A DNA stretch of 64,000 nucleotides from Candidatus Zhuqueibacterota bacterium (lineage in GTDB: Bacteria; Zhuqueibacterota; Zhuqueibacteria; Zhuqueibacterales; Zhuqueibacteraceae): NCBI GenBank assembly GCA_022616415.1, contig JAKEEU010000091.1, positions 1 to 64,000 of the forward strand, given 5' to 3'. Positions 28,031 to 36,449 of the stretch are shown here, piece after piece; positions within the stretch are counted from its first letter, which is position 1, and each line of letters starts with the position of its first letter. Made by a program: the position numbers and the translations under genes. A model generated the notes under the pieces. That model was not told the origin of the DNA. It ran no database searches and worked only from the letters and a program-made list of their open reading frames with translations.

Positions 28031-28531
28031 TCAGAGAGATTTTCTCGCAGAAGATTCGGGATTATTTGATAGATGCGACATCAAAAAATTAACTGCTTCA
28101 GCCGCGGTTGCCGCCTGAATGACATGGGGAATATTGAACGACAATTTCAGGCCAACCACCGGCTTGCCAAATTTCATTGAAAACGCAATTTCCGAGAGCG
28201 TGCCGTACTCGCCGTCCACGGCGATCACGCCATCGGCGCTCCGTGCGATGATGACGTTGCGCGCGTCGCTCAGTCCCGTGATGACGGGAATATCCACAAA
28301 CGCATTCGCCTCGGTTTTGTTCTTGCCCGGCAAAATTCCAATCGTCGTGCCGCCGGCTTCCTTCGCGCCGCGACAGGCCGCCTCCATCACGCCGAACATG
28401 CCGCCGCAGATGAGCGTCGCACCGGCGCGCACGATTTCCCGCCCCACTTCACGCGCCAGTTCGTAAATTTCATCCGAGCAATGCCCGCCGCCGATGACTG
28501 CGATGATGGTGGAGTTATCCTGCAAACTCAT
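28031..28531 (-). CDS. SLOG/LOG-type putative nucleotide-binding protein (TIGR00725-like)
   Basis: A Rossmann protein of the LOG/lysine-decarboxylase-like superfamily, with IAVIGGG near the N-terminus, LICGGMFGVMEAACRGAKE and YGTLSEIAFSMKFGKPVVG. Plant LOG proteins release cytokinin bases from nucleotides. In bacteria the role of this subfamily is mostly unproven. The PGGxGT motif of true LOG enzymes appears as DGEYGT. It lies between asnS and acyP in a housekeeping run. Confidence 0.8.
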   Translation of the reverse strand: MSLQDNSTIIAVIGGGHCSDEIYELAREVGREIVRAGATLICGGMFGVMEAACRGAKEAGGTTIGILPGKNKTEANAFVDIPVITGLSDARNVIIARSADGVIAVDGEYGTLSEIAFSMKFGKPVVGLKLSFNIPHVIQAATAAEAVNFLMSHLSNNPESSARKSL

Positions 28532-28557
28532 ATCATAAAAAAATTACGCATTACGTT

Positions 28558-29901
28558 TTACGGATACAACCGATGCATCAATCGCGCAAACGGAATCGTC
28601 TCGCGCACGTGATGCAATCCGCAAATCCACGCCACCGTGCGCTCGACGCCGAGGCCGAAACCGGCGTGCGGCACCGAGCCATAGCGCCGCACATCGAGAT
28701 ACCACCTGAATGCTTGCATCGGCAACTGGTGTGTATTAATTTTGGCTTCCAAAGTTTCGAGATCATCTTCGCGCTGGCCGCCGCCGACAATCTCGCCGTA
28801 ACCCTCCGGCGCCAACACATCGACGCACAAGACGCGATCCGGCTGCTGCGGATCATTCTTCATATAAAAAGCTTTCACGGCAGAAGGATAGCGATGCACC
28901 AGCACCGGCTTGTCAAATTTCTGCGTGATGTACGTTTCGTCCGCGCCACCAAGATCATTGCCAGGAACGAACGCCGGCGCTTCTTTCTCTTGGGCAAACG
29001 CGATGGCTTCCGGCGTCGTGAGCATCGCAGCCGCTTCGTCGTAACTCAGGCGCGGGAATGGCCGCGTGACGCTCTCCAGCTTGCTGACGTCGCGCTCCAA
29101 AATCTGCAGCTCTTCGCGGCGGGTGGCCAAAACATTTTGCACGATGAATTCGATAAACTCTTCGGCAAGCTGCATGTCGCCTTCGAGATCCATGTAGGCG
29201 ACTTCCGGCTCGACCATCCAAAACTCGGTGAGATGCCGGCGCGTTTTGGATTTTTCGGCGCGAAACGTCGGGCCGAAGCAATAGACTTTGCCGAAGGCCA
29301 GCGCCGCCGGTTCCATGTAAAGCTGGCCGCTTTGCGTCAAATACGCCTTCTCGCCGAAATAATCGGTTTCGAAAAGCGTGCTGGTGCCTTCGCAAGCCGC
29401 CGGCGTGAATACTGGCGCGTCGATGAGCGTAAAGCCGCGGCTGTCAAAGAAATCGCGAATGCTCTTGATGATCGCATGGCGGACGCGCAGGATGGCGTGC
29501 TGCCGCGACGAGCGCAGCCAGAGATGGCGATGATCCATCAAAAACGTTTCGCCGTGCTCTTTGGGGGTAATCGGATACTCTTTGGCGATGTGAACGATTT
29601 CAATATTTTTCACCAAAAGTTCATAACCACCCGGCGCGCGTTTGTCGGCGCGCACTGTGCCGGTGGCAACGAAAGACGACTCCTGCGTCAACTGCCCGGC
29701 GCGGGCAAAAATCTCTTCGCCAACATCTTTCAGCGAGATAACGCATTGGATGACGCCGGTGCCGTCACGCAACAGCAAGAACGACAGCTTGCCGCTGTGG
29801 CGCGCGTTATAAAGCCAGCCGTGTATTTTGACTTCCTTGCCCTCGTATTGGCCAATGTTTTCGATGTAGATTTTTTCACGATTGATCAACTGCGGAATCA
29901 T
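28558..29901 (-). CDS. asnS: Asparaginyl-tRNA synthetase
   Basis: Class IIb synthetase with an N-terminal OB-fold anticodon-binding domain ([22 protein letters not shown], near 24-45). Class II motifs follow: motif 2 [20 protein letters not shown] and motif 3 [15 protein letters not shown]. The ATG at 29901 was chosen over 29940 because it has an ideal AAGGAG 7 nt upstream and begins at the family N-terminus. AspRS is the related alternative, but the motif 2 loop and lack of the GAD or bacterial insertion favour AsnRS. Confidence 0.93.
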   Translation of the reverse strand: MIPQLINREKIYIENIGQYEGKEVKIHGWLYNARHSGKLSFLLLRDGTGVIQCVISLKDVGEEIFARAGQLTQESSFVATGTVRADKRAPGGYELLVKNIEIVHIAKEYPITPKEHGETFLMDHRHLWLRSSRQHAILRVRHAIIKSIRDFFDSRGFTLIDAPVFTPAACEGTSTLFETDYFGEKAYLTQSGQLYMEPAALAFGKVYCFGPTFRAEKSKTRRHLTEFWMVEPEVAYMDLEGDMQLAEEFIEFIVQNVLATRREELQILERDVSKLESVTRPFPRLSYDEAAAMLTTPEAIAFAQEKEAPAFVPGNDLGGADETYITQKFDKPVLVHRYPSAVKAFYMKNDPQQPDRVLCVDVLAPEGYGEIVGGGQREDDLETLEAKINTHQLPMQAFRWYLDVRRYGSVPHAGFGLGVERTVAWICGLHHVRETIPFARLMHRLYP

Positions 29902-29949
29902 TCTGTATCTCCTTGTAGAATTAAGCAACTTGACTTGCAAGAGCCGTCG

Positions 29950-30999
29950 TCACACGACTTTAAGGCTTGTGGTAATTAACATCATGAGAAGCAAAAATAT
30001 GCACAACGTGAAAACGACGATGAAGATTACTCTGGAATATCTATATAAGCCAGTGGGTTCTTCCTTGTAGGCGTTAAAAAGGATGCTTCTGGCCTGCTCA
30101 TAAAAATCGTTGATCCGGCGACGCGTGTCTTCCTGGCTAATCTCCGGCGCACGGCCACCAGCCTTTTTCAGCGCCCGCTTTTTGTGCTTATAAAGTGATT
30201 TCATCTGCTTGATGAAATTCTTTCGTAAACTTTCGTACGGACGATATCTGACGCCTTGGTATAAAATAAAAAGAGCTATAATCGCGAGAAAACCCCATAC
30301 CGTTGTGCCTTTCTTTCTCCCCTTGAGCGCCGGGTTCTCCAATTTAAATAAGTACCTCCTCCCGGAATTTGCGCTATAGTGATCCCATATGGTTATGTCA
30401 TTGTTAATCTCCTTCACCAACGGAAAGTATAAATCAATCGTTGAAAAATTCATGCCTTCACGTTTGTTGGCTGTTTTGAACAATAATGGATGATGACTGG
30501 AACCGATAGCTAACATGGGATTTTGAAAAGGTACTGATGCTGTATCGAGCTCAACGCCATTGGATGTATTCCCGAATAGCCTCTGTTTAATGGTATTATA
30601 AAACGCCTTTACATTTGATTCGTTAATGAAAGTTCTTAAGCTGTGTAGCGACCAAAGCTCTCCATCGTTGGTTCCGGCGTGGTCGGTTCTTGGTTTAACC
30701 ATGAATTGAACTGAGGTAAATTCATCGGTAAAGCTTATTCTTTCCAAGGTATAGAAAAACCCGCCATTGGCTGTGGAAAGATTGAATTCAAGCACATTGC
30801 CAGCCTGAGGTTTGATCTTATAAACATTTTCATTGCCATGCAAGAAGTCATAGATCTTTTCCATGAAACTCAGATTGGGTGGCGCTGCTTGATTGTAAAA
30901 GTTGGTGCTGGCAAGAATAAGCAGAACCAATCCTACACTATAAAGCAAATACTTCATGCCATGCATGATAAAACTCACAGATTTATCTAAAAATGACAC
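29950..30999 (-). CDS. Membrane protein of unknown function
   Basis: I do not recognise this 349-residue protein. It has three likely membrane helices: KYLLYSVGLVLLILAS near 16-31, GFLAIIALFILYQG near 236-249, and VIFIVVFTLCIFLLLMMLI near the C-terminus. A soluble, probably extracytoplasmic region spans about 35-230. A basic cytoplasmic segment (KQMKSLYKHKKRALKK) and a short linker separate the last two helices. It lies just upstream of asnS with a 48-bp gap. Base composition is lower in GC than its neighbours, which may indicate an accessory gene. Confidence 0.6.
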   Translation of the reverse strand: MSFLDKSVSFIMHGMKYLLYSVGLVLLILASTNFYNQAAPPNLSFMEKIYDFLHGNENVYKIKPQAGNVLEFNLSTANGGFFYTLERISFTDEFTSVQFMVKPRTDHAGTNDGELWSLHSLRTFINESNVKAFYNTIKQRLFGNTSNGVELDTASVPFQNPMLAIGSSHHPLLFKTANKREGMNFSTIDLYFPLVKEINNDITIWDHYSANSGRRYLFKLENPALKGRKKGTTVWGFLAIIALFILYQGVRYRPYESLRKNFIKQMKSLYKHKKRALKKAGGRAPEISQEDTRRRINDFYEQARSILFNAYKEEPTGLYRYSRVIFIVVFTLCIFLLLMMLITTSLKVV

Positions 31000-31087
31000 C
31001 TCAAAGGAAAATCTGAATTCTGCCGCTTAATATAAATCGTGCTGCAGACACCGTCGGGTGCAATTTGTTTTTTCTTTATTAATTTCC

Positions 31088-32086
31088 TCACCCAAATCTC
31101 TCCCGCTTCGCCTCCCGCGTCATCAAGTCATTCACTGCCTGTTTCGGATCTTTATTCTCAAAGAGAACGCGATAGACTTCCGTGGTGATAGGCATTTCGA
31201 CGCCGTGCCGCTGCGCCAGGTGATAAGCCGCTTGCGTGGTGCGAACGCCTTCGGCAACCATCACCATGTCACGCAAAATATCCTGCAATTTCTTCCCTTG
31301 ACCGATTTGCTCGCCGACGTGGCGATTGCGGCTTTTGCGGCTCATGCAGGTCACGAAGAGATCGCCCATGCCGGAGAGTCCGGCAAACGTCATCGGATCG
31401 GCGCCGAGCTTTGTGCCCAGCCGCGTGATTTCCACCAAACCGCGCGTCATCAACGCGGCTTTGGTGTTGTCGCCGAAACCCGCGCCATCGACAATGCCGG
31501 CGGCCAAAGCGATAATGTTTTTAAGCGCTCCACCCAATTCGACGCCGATAACATCGTGGTGCGTATAAACCCGAAAGTACGGGTTCATAAAAATTTCCTG
31601 CGCTGCTTTAGCCGCCGCCAGATCGTTTCCCGCAGCAACGATGGCCGTCGGAATATGATTCGCGACTTCGGATGCCAAGCTTGGTCCAGAGAGCACGACC
31701 ACCGGCACGGATTCACCCAATGACGCCGCGATCACTTGGCTCATGCGCAACAGCGTGTCGGTTTCGATTCCTTTCACAGAACTGATGACAATCGTGCCGG
31801 ATGACAAAGAACGCAATTGCTGCATCACGGCGCGCAAACCGTGCGAAGGCGTTGCGAGCAAGAGAAACGCTGCGTCATGTGCCACTTCATCGAGGTTTGC
31901 CGTAAAATGCAAGTTCGCCGGCAAAGTCACGCCCGGCAGGTAATTGGAACTTTGACGCTTTGTCGAAAGTTCTGCCACCAACTCAGGCCGCCGCGCCCAA
32001 ATCGTGACGTGATGGCCATTTTCACCAAGCACTTTGGCAAGCGCTGTGCCCCAGCTTCCCGCGCCGATGACACCAATACGTACCAC
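31088..32086 (-). CDS. gpsA: Glycerol-3-phosphate dehydrogenase [NAD(P)+]
   Basis: Makes sn-glycerol-3-phosphate for phospholipid synthesis. GVIGAGSWGTALAKVL is the NAD-binding N-terminus. SVKGIETDTLLRMSQ, SGPSLASEV and the substrate helix ALKNIIALAAGIVDG follow, with SRKSRNRHVG later. I placed the start at the GTG at 32086, five residues before the Rossmann strand and with a GGAG upstream. The longer TTG frame to 32122 reads through a toxin-gene remnant. Confidence 0.93.
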   Translation of the reverse strand: MVRIGVIGAGSWGTALAKVLGENGHHVTIWARRPELVAELSTKRQSSNYLPGVTLPANLHFTANLDEVAHDAAFLLLATPSHGLRAVMQQLRSLSSGTIVISSVKGIETDTLLRMSQVIAASLGESVPVVVLSGPSLASEVANHIPTAIVAAGNDLAAAKAAQEIFMNPYFRVYTHHDVIGVELGGALKNIIALAAGIVDGAGFGDNTKAALMTRGLVEITRLGTKLGADPMTFAGLSGMGDLFVTCMSRKSRNRHVGEQIGQGKKLQDILRDMVMVAEGVRTTQAAYHLAQRHGVEMPITTEVYRVLFENKDPKQAVNDLMTREAKRERFG

Positions 32087-32103
32087 AAACTGTGCTCCAC
32101 TGT

Positions 32104-32229
32104 TTAATTTGCCACTGACCAATCTTCGATTCTCAAAGACGGTATTTGTGCAAAATCACTTCGATTTCGCGTAACGAGAGTGGCGTCACGGCCAAGAGCT
32201 ATGGCAGCAATTTTCAAATCTTGTGTGCC
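32104..32229 (-). pseudogene. C-terminal remnant of a VapC-like PIN toxin
   Basis: A frame hidden inside the antitoxin/gpsA junction reads [20 protein letters not shown], then [20 protein letters not shown] and a stop. It aligns with the last 44 residues of the intact PIN protein at 39905 (GTLDLRIAAITLANNGILIT, then HFGQIPGLLTEDWTI). The first 100 or so codons are missing. The antitoxin gene is still upstream. Confidence 0.75.
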
Positions 32230-32521
32230 AATTTTGGTTTATTTCTTTTCGATAAGCCGCTATTTCAGCTTGCAAATCGTCGAACGTCGGGTCATCCTTG
32301 AACCAACCAAATTTATCAAGCCATGGATTGCCCGTTTCATGTGGAAGAGGCACTTCAATCTTGACCACTTCCACCTGCTTGGTCAAATAGTCAAGCAATT
32401 TGGTTTTAACGGTTTTAATCACTGCATCGCGGGTTTTTTCTTCCGCATTCACTTCGGGCCATTCTTTAACTCGAGCGACATATTTGCTGCCCTTTTTGCT
32501 TAAAATGACGTCGCAAGTCAT
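32186..32521 (-). CDS. HicB-like antitoxin whose toxin has been deleted
   Basis: The N-terminal half has the HicB-like fold pattern ([20 protein letters not shown], then a helix). A following segment [20 protein letters not shown] matches GMWRDDPTWDEYQRLIKKYR of the intact antitoxin at 39612. The last 17 or so residues (from NWHTRF) are read out of frame through the toxin remnant, so the original C-terminus is lost. It may still bind DNA or a related toxin. Confidence 0.65.
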   Translation of the reverse strand: MTCDVILSKKGSKYVARVKEWPEVNAEEKTRDAVIKTVKTKLLDYLTKQVEVVKIEVPLPHETGNPWLDKFGWFKDDPTFDDLQAEIAAYRKEINQNWHTRFENCCHSSWP

Positions 32522-32564
32522 AATCTATCTCCGCTAAAAATCTTCAACAGAAACATGGACTCAT

Positions 32565-34121
32565 TCAAATTATTTCTCCGATCAACCAACTCCTCTCCCC
32601 AACCTCGCTTAAATGCCGGCGCAATGCCTCAACTGCCATCGGTGCAATTATAAATACCAAACCAATTCCAAGATTGAACACCTGCCGCATTTCCCCTTCT
32701 TCTACTTGACCAAACTTTTGTAAGAGTCGAAACAGCGGCGGCCATTCCCACGCGCTCCAATCAATCTTCAATTGCAATCCGTTGCGTAAGAGCCGCTCGG
32801 TATTGCCTTCGATGCCGCCGCCGGTGACGTGCGAGATGCCATGCAACTCGGAAAATTCAGTCGCCAACTGAATCGCTCGCTGATAGCTGCGATGAGGCCG
32901 GAGCAACGTTTCGCCGAGTGTTTCACCAAGATCGGCATGATATTTATTCAGCGACAGTTCTGGATGCGCGGCGACGATTTTGCGCGCGAGCGAATAGCCG
33001 TTGGTATGCAGGCCATTCGAGGCGAGACCAACGAGCACGTCGCCGCGCTCGATGCGGCGGCCATCGAGGATTTTTTCTTTTTCAACGACGCCGACAATCG
33101 TACCGGCGAGATCGAATTCACCGGGCTGATAAATATCGGGCATCTCCGCAGTCTCGCCGCCGATCAGCGCGCAACCGGCATTGGTGCAGGCGTTCGACAT
33201 GCCTTCGACCAATTCCAAAACCACCGACGGCTCCAATTTGCCGAAGGCGAGATAATCGAGAAAGAACAAAGGCTGCGCGCCGCCAACCATGATGTCGTTC
33301 ATGCAATGATGGACGATATCTTCACCGAGGCCGCGATAGCGTTGAAGCTGGCAGGCCAGCTTGATTTTGGTGCCGATGCCATCGACGCTCGCCACCAGCA
33401 CCGGCTCACGATAATTCTCCGGCGTGAAACGGAAAAATCCGCCGAACAAGCCAATCTCGCGCAACACATTTTCATTAAACGTTCGTCGCGCCTGCTCGCC
33501 GATTCGCTTCTTGACGTCATCCCCTTTCTCACGATCGACGCCGGCGGCTTTGTAGTCGAAATGAACTTTGAGCGGCAGAGATTTGGGCGCGCTGAACTCG
33601 GCTTTCAGCAGATCAAAGTATTTCAGTCGGGCCTGGTCAAAGAACGCAATATGTTCCGGCTGGCGATAATCCGGATACGTCCAATCATTGACGTGAAATT
33701 TCTGAAAGCGAAAACGCAATTGCACGTCGCCGTAAATCCCGCGGCCGAGATAGATGCGATGGTCATAATTTTTCGTCGTCGCCAGCACCAGTTTGGAAGC
33801 GTCGAGATAGCCGGGGTCGAAATTGATCGTGCGCTTGCCGTTGTGCGCGTGTATCGCTTCGACCTCCTGAGCGTGGAGCTTCCATTCCGCCAGCGTGCTC
33901 GGGTCGATCAAGCGAGTCAGCAACAGAAAAGCTTTTTGCAAATTCCCGCCCATCTCTTCGGCGTAATAATCGCTGTGGTTAAAAAGATAAACCGGACTCT
34001 GCAAAAGAATCTCGCCGAAGTTTTTGGCCACCACCGCGCGGATTTGCTCGACAGAGATTTCCGGCTTGAACAAAACAGCCATGAACAAAGCTGCCGGTGA
34101 TGGTGATTTGGGCACGCCCAT
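32565..34121 (-). CDS. purM: DUF4416-PurM fusion: phosphoribosylformylglycinamidine cyclo-ligase with extra N-terminal domain
   Basis: Residues about 180-518 are AIR synthase (step 5 of purine synthesis): VLVASVDGIGTKIKLA, GEDIVHHCMNDIMVGGAQPL, CALIGGETAEMPDIYQ and DVLVGLASNGLHTNGYSLAR. Residues about 12-175 are not part of normal PurM (about 345 residues). They match the DUF4416 family, with FNHSDYYAEEMGG, NFDPGYLDASKLVLATTKNY and HRIYLGRGIYGDV followed by WTYPDYR. The two parts are joined in one uninterrupted frame. What DUF4416 does is unknown; the fusion ties it to purine metabolism or regulation. It starts 7 bp after the YgiT-type gene. Confidence 0.9.
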   Translation of the reverse strand: MGVPKSPSPAALFMAVLFKPEISVEQIRAVVAKNFGEILLQSPVYLFNHSDYYAEEMGGNLQKAFLLLTRLIDPSTLAEWKLHAQEVEAIHAHNGKRTINFDPGYLDASKLVLATTKNYDHRIYLGRGIYGDVQLRFRFQKFHVNDWTYPDYRQPEHIAFFDQARLKYFDLLKAEFSAPKSLPLKVHFDYKAAGVDREKGDDVKKRIGEQARRTFNENVLREIGLFGGFFRFTPENYREPVLVASVDGIGTKIKLACQLQRYRGLGEDIVHHCMNDIMVGGAQPLFFLDYLAFGKLEPSVVLELVEGMSNACTNAGCALIGGETAEMPDIYQPGEFDLAGTIVGVVEKEKILDGRRIERGDVLVGLASNGLHTNGYSLARKIVAAHPELSLNKYHADLGETLGETLLRPHRSYQRAIQLATEFSELHGISHVTGGGIEGNTERLLRNGLQLKIDWSAWEWPPLFRLLQKFGQVEEGEMRQVFNLGIGLVFIIAPMAVEALRRHLSEVGERSWLIGEII

Positions 34122-34128
34122 AGGTCAA

Positions 34129-34389
34129 TCAAGCCGTTTGAGATTCTTTCTTTTTGCGCACAATTTGTCTGCGCGAAAGGCCTTCCCTTGCTGCTACGCG
34201 GTCCGGCAACAAAGCCGCATCAATCTTTCTATTGGCTTCGCGATCGAAAAAAATTTCATTGCAGCTCGGGCATTCCCAATACTGAACCACCGGCGTCGAA
34301 CGCAATTCACCAAGAACGTTGAATTGATGGACACCTTTTTTCTTCCGTATGGAAGGTGATCCACACAAGGGGCAAACAGTTAAATCCAT
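34129..34389 (-). CDS. YgiT-type zinc-finger antitoxin
   Basis: An 86-residue protein with two CxxC pairs (CPLCGS near 6 and CPSCNE near 40), the MqsA/YgiT N-terminal zinc-finger pattern, followed by a short basic C-terminal helix (SRRQIVRKKK). It lacks the full HTH domain of MqsA. It is paired with the DUF4258 gene 2 bp upstream, the usual gene order of such toxin-antitoxin modules. Confidence 0.8.
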   Translation of the reverse strand: MDLTVCPLCGSPSIRKKKGVHQFNVLGELRSTPVVQYWECPSCNEIFFDREANRKIDAALLPDRVAAREGLSRRQIVRKKKESQTA

Positions 34390-34391
34390 TT

Positions 34392-34709
34392 TTAGCCTCC
34401 AAGGGTTGACCTTTTGGAAGATACGATGATATAAAATGTTTCAGTTAATTCCTCCTTACGAATGACGCCTTTTGAGTAAATCAAAATCCCGTCATAAGTA
34501 AAGCTCTCAATGATATAGATTCGCTCGTCTGACTCTTTACGCCAGGGACTACGTGATTTTTTCGTCCGAACAAGCGAGGCATTCAATATAGATTCAAGCA
34601 CATCTTCTTGCGTTAATCCATCAACAAGACGTTCTGCATCGGCCTTCAATGTAAATTTAAAATTGCCTTTAATGATTAGGCGCTTGATTTTCTTTAAGAC
34701 AAAGTCCAT
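34392..34709 (-). CDS. DUF4258-type putative RNase toxin
   Basis: A 105-residue protein with the pattern FKFTLKADAERLVDGLTQED, then RIYIIESFTYDGILIYSKGV, resembling DUF4258 and RelE/MqsR-like toxins. It sits immediately upstream of a YgiT-type antitoxin. The typical catalytic histidine of the family (H at KFTxHA) appears as L in this copy (FTLKA), so activity is uncertain. Confidence 0.65.
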   Translation of the reverse strand: MDFVLKKIKRLIIKGNFKFTLKADAERLVDGLTQEDVLESILNASLVRTKKSRSPWRKESDERIYIIESFTYDGILIYSKGVIRKEELTETFYIIVSSKRSTLGG

Positions 34710-34753
34710 GTCATCTTACCATCATTTGACTAATCATTCGGCTGATAATTTCA

Positions 34754-35506
34754 TCAATGCAAAAAAATCAATCCCATAAACAACGCCAGCACGATGACGA
34801 AGTGCATCACATACGCCGGATAAATCGAGTCGGCTTTCACAACGATCCAGCCGGCGAGCAATCCCCAGATCGTCGCCAGCACAGCGCCGCCACTGCTCGA
34901 GGGAAATCCGACCCGGTAGTGCATGGCGCCGAACACCACGCTTTGCGCCACTACGGCGATGGGCGCGGAAAGATGCGATCGTGAGAAAGCGACCATGACG
35001 CTCCGAAAGATGGTTTCTTCCATCAACGTGCTAAACGTGGCATAGCCAAGGCCAACCACAATGAGAACGTCGAGCGGCCAGCCGGCGGGTACGGGATTCG
35101 TGCCGAGCACCGCAAAATTTTTTGGCAGCCACGCGAAAAATGCCAAGACCAAAGCTGCAAAAGCTAATCCGGCCAACAGGGCGCGACGCGTCCATTGGCG
35201 CGTTTGTCCGGGGCCGAAGTAAAGCCCTTTCCAACTTTGGCCGCTCAAAAAGAACAGCCCGAACAGGCCGGTCAGAACAAAAATATTCGAATACGGATAC
35301 GCGATGCCAAGCTCATTGATAACGAGCATCAATAGACAGAAGGCGAACACCACGCGGCTGAGTCCCATCGCGGCACGCCAGCTTGGGAAGATGAAACCAA
35401 TGAGCGTGAGAACACCGAGACCGACCGTTGCCCACAGCGGTTGCCCCAAAATAAAATACGCTGCCACCGCTGCGGCCGGGCCTACAAGCGCAATCAGATT
35501 TTTCAT
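34754..35506 (-). CDS. CPBP-family intramembrane glutamic protease (CAAX protease-like)
   Basis: About eight membrane segments in 250 residues. The Abi/CPBP motifs are present: MEETIFRSVMVAF (EExxxR, near 162-168) and SVVFGAMHYRVGF (FxxxH). The last membrane helices (YPAVYVMHFVIVLALFMGLI region) carry the third conserved histidine. Relatives cleave prenylated or bacteriocin-related substrates. No neighbouring substrate gene is visible. Confidence 0.85.
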   Translation of the reverse strand: MKNLIALVGPAAAVAAYFILGQPLWATVGLGVLTLIGFIFPSWRAAMGLSRVVFAFCLLMLVINELGIAYPYSNIFVLTGLFGLFFLSGQSWKGLYFGPGQTRQWTRRALLAGLAFAALVLAFFAWLPKNFAVLGTNPVPAGWPLDVLIVVGLGYATFSTLMEETIFRSVMVAFSRSHLSAPIAVVAQSVVFGAMHYRVGFPSSSGGAVLATIWGLLAGWIVVKADSIYPAYVMHFVIVLALFMGLIFLH

Positions 35507-35611
35507 GACGAGGTACCCTGCGTCTATTTTGTTAACATCGACAAAATCACCAATTTAAAAAAATATTCAAATAGACGCATAAAAGCAAGGGAAAAATCGG
35601 CGTGGGAGTAT

Positions 35612-35753
35612 TCCCTCAGTGACGGGGGGTGGCGCAAGCATCTTGCTTGCAGTCAGGATGACTGCGCTACGTTTTCCCCCTGTGAGTGAGGCATTACGCG
35701 TGGGAGTTGGCATGAGAGTAAGCTCAGTTACAGGTGGAGACGATGTCATTCTG
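35612..35753. repeat. Cluster of short palindromic and dispersed repeats
   Basis: This stretch holds nested palindromes (GCAAGCATCTTGCTTGC near 35635 and CAGTCAGGATGACTG near 35651) and the second copy of the 28-bp repeat of 2701-2728 at 35726-35753. A related CACCCCCCGTCACTGAGG motif lies on the minus strand. The 943-bp interval 35507-36449 has no intact gene: it holds these repeats, a broken frame and the gdhA terminator. Confidence 0.55.
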
Positions 35754-35799
35754 TAACGCAGCTTTTGCAGGAAATCTGAAGTACTCGGTGCGCGGCGGA

Positions 35800-36200
35800 T
35801 TAGGCGACCGCTGGCGGCCGGGCGAGTTGCTTGATCATGGGATGTTGGCTGGGAAAAGCCAACTCGATTTGATTGTTATTGTATTGAAATTGCGCCGGGA
35901 TCTGCATGCGCTCGGGTGGAAAGTGCGTGAACACCGTGAAGTAGTCCATGCGACTGCGCGCATTCAACGTTTCCACCAAAATCGTGCGTACGGGATAACG
36001 ACATTTATGAATTTTCTGCAAGCCCAGATCCGCGATGCGGGTGAAGAGATCAATCGCGTCCCATTACAATCGAAATCAAGTGCGATTCACTGATTGTGGT
36101 CTCAACGACTGATGATTCAACAGCAGATTCCACGCCGGCGATCCCGCGCGGCGGGATTGCGGTCACGCAGATATGAAGTTCAGTGGTCAGGTCTTTTTTT
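35800..36200 (-). pseudogene. Frameshifted gene remnant, function unknown
   Basis: Two overlapping minus-strand frames read like one protein: KKDLTTELHICVTAIPPRG through TTISESHLISIV in the first, then AIDLFTRIADLGLQKIHKCR and FTVFTHFPPERMQIPAQFQY in the second, ending QLARPPAVA. The second frame is preceded by a stop with no ATG, so a one- or two-base indel near 36060 joins them. The composition is protein-like (balanced, few rare residues), but I recognise no family. The upstream end runs into the gdhA terminator, so the 5' end is also missing. Confidence 0.4.
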
Positions 36201-36310
36201 TTAACACGACATAGATTGACAAAGAACATTTTCTGTGATGCTGCAAAAGCTGCGTGGAAGCTTCTCGCTCGTCGGTTTGAGACGACGCTTAATTGGATGG
36301 TTGCGGGCAA

Positions 36311-36357
36311 AAAATAAAAACGGGTTCGGCAAACTAAAGAGCAGTTTACCGAACCCG
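36311..36357 (-). terminator. Rho-independent terminator after gdhA
   Basis: On the minus strand a 15-bp stem (CGGGTTCGGTAAACT pairing with AGTTTGCCGAACCCG, one mismatch) with a 7-nt loop is followed by TTTTTATTTT. It begins about 90 nt after the gdhA stop codon. Confidence 0.88.
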
Positions 36358-36449
36358 CTACCAAATCCAAACCGGACGAGACGTCTAATTTAATATAAAT
36401 GCCTCACACAGGAATTCCGCTCGGCGAGACGCGATCCACCGCCAAAGCC

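Noticed and set aside
28573-29979. Long open frame antisense to asnS
   Set aside because: It is a shadow of a well-supported synthetase gene. Composition is typical of antisense translation of GC-rich DNA (many R, H, A) and it matches no family.
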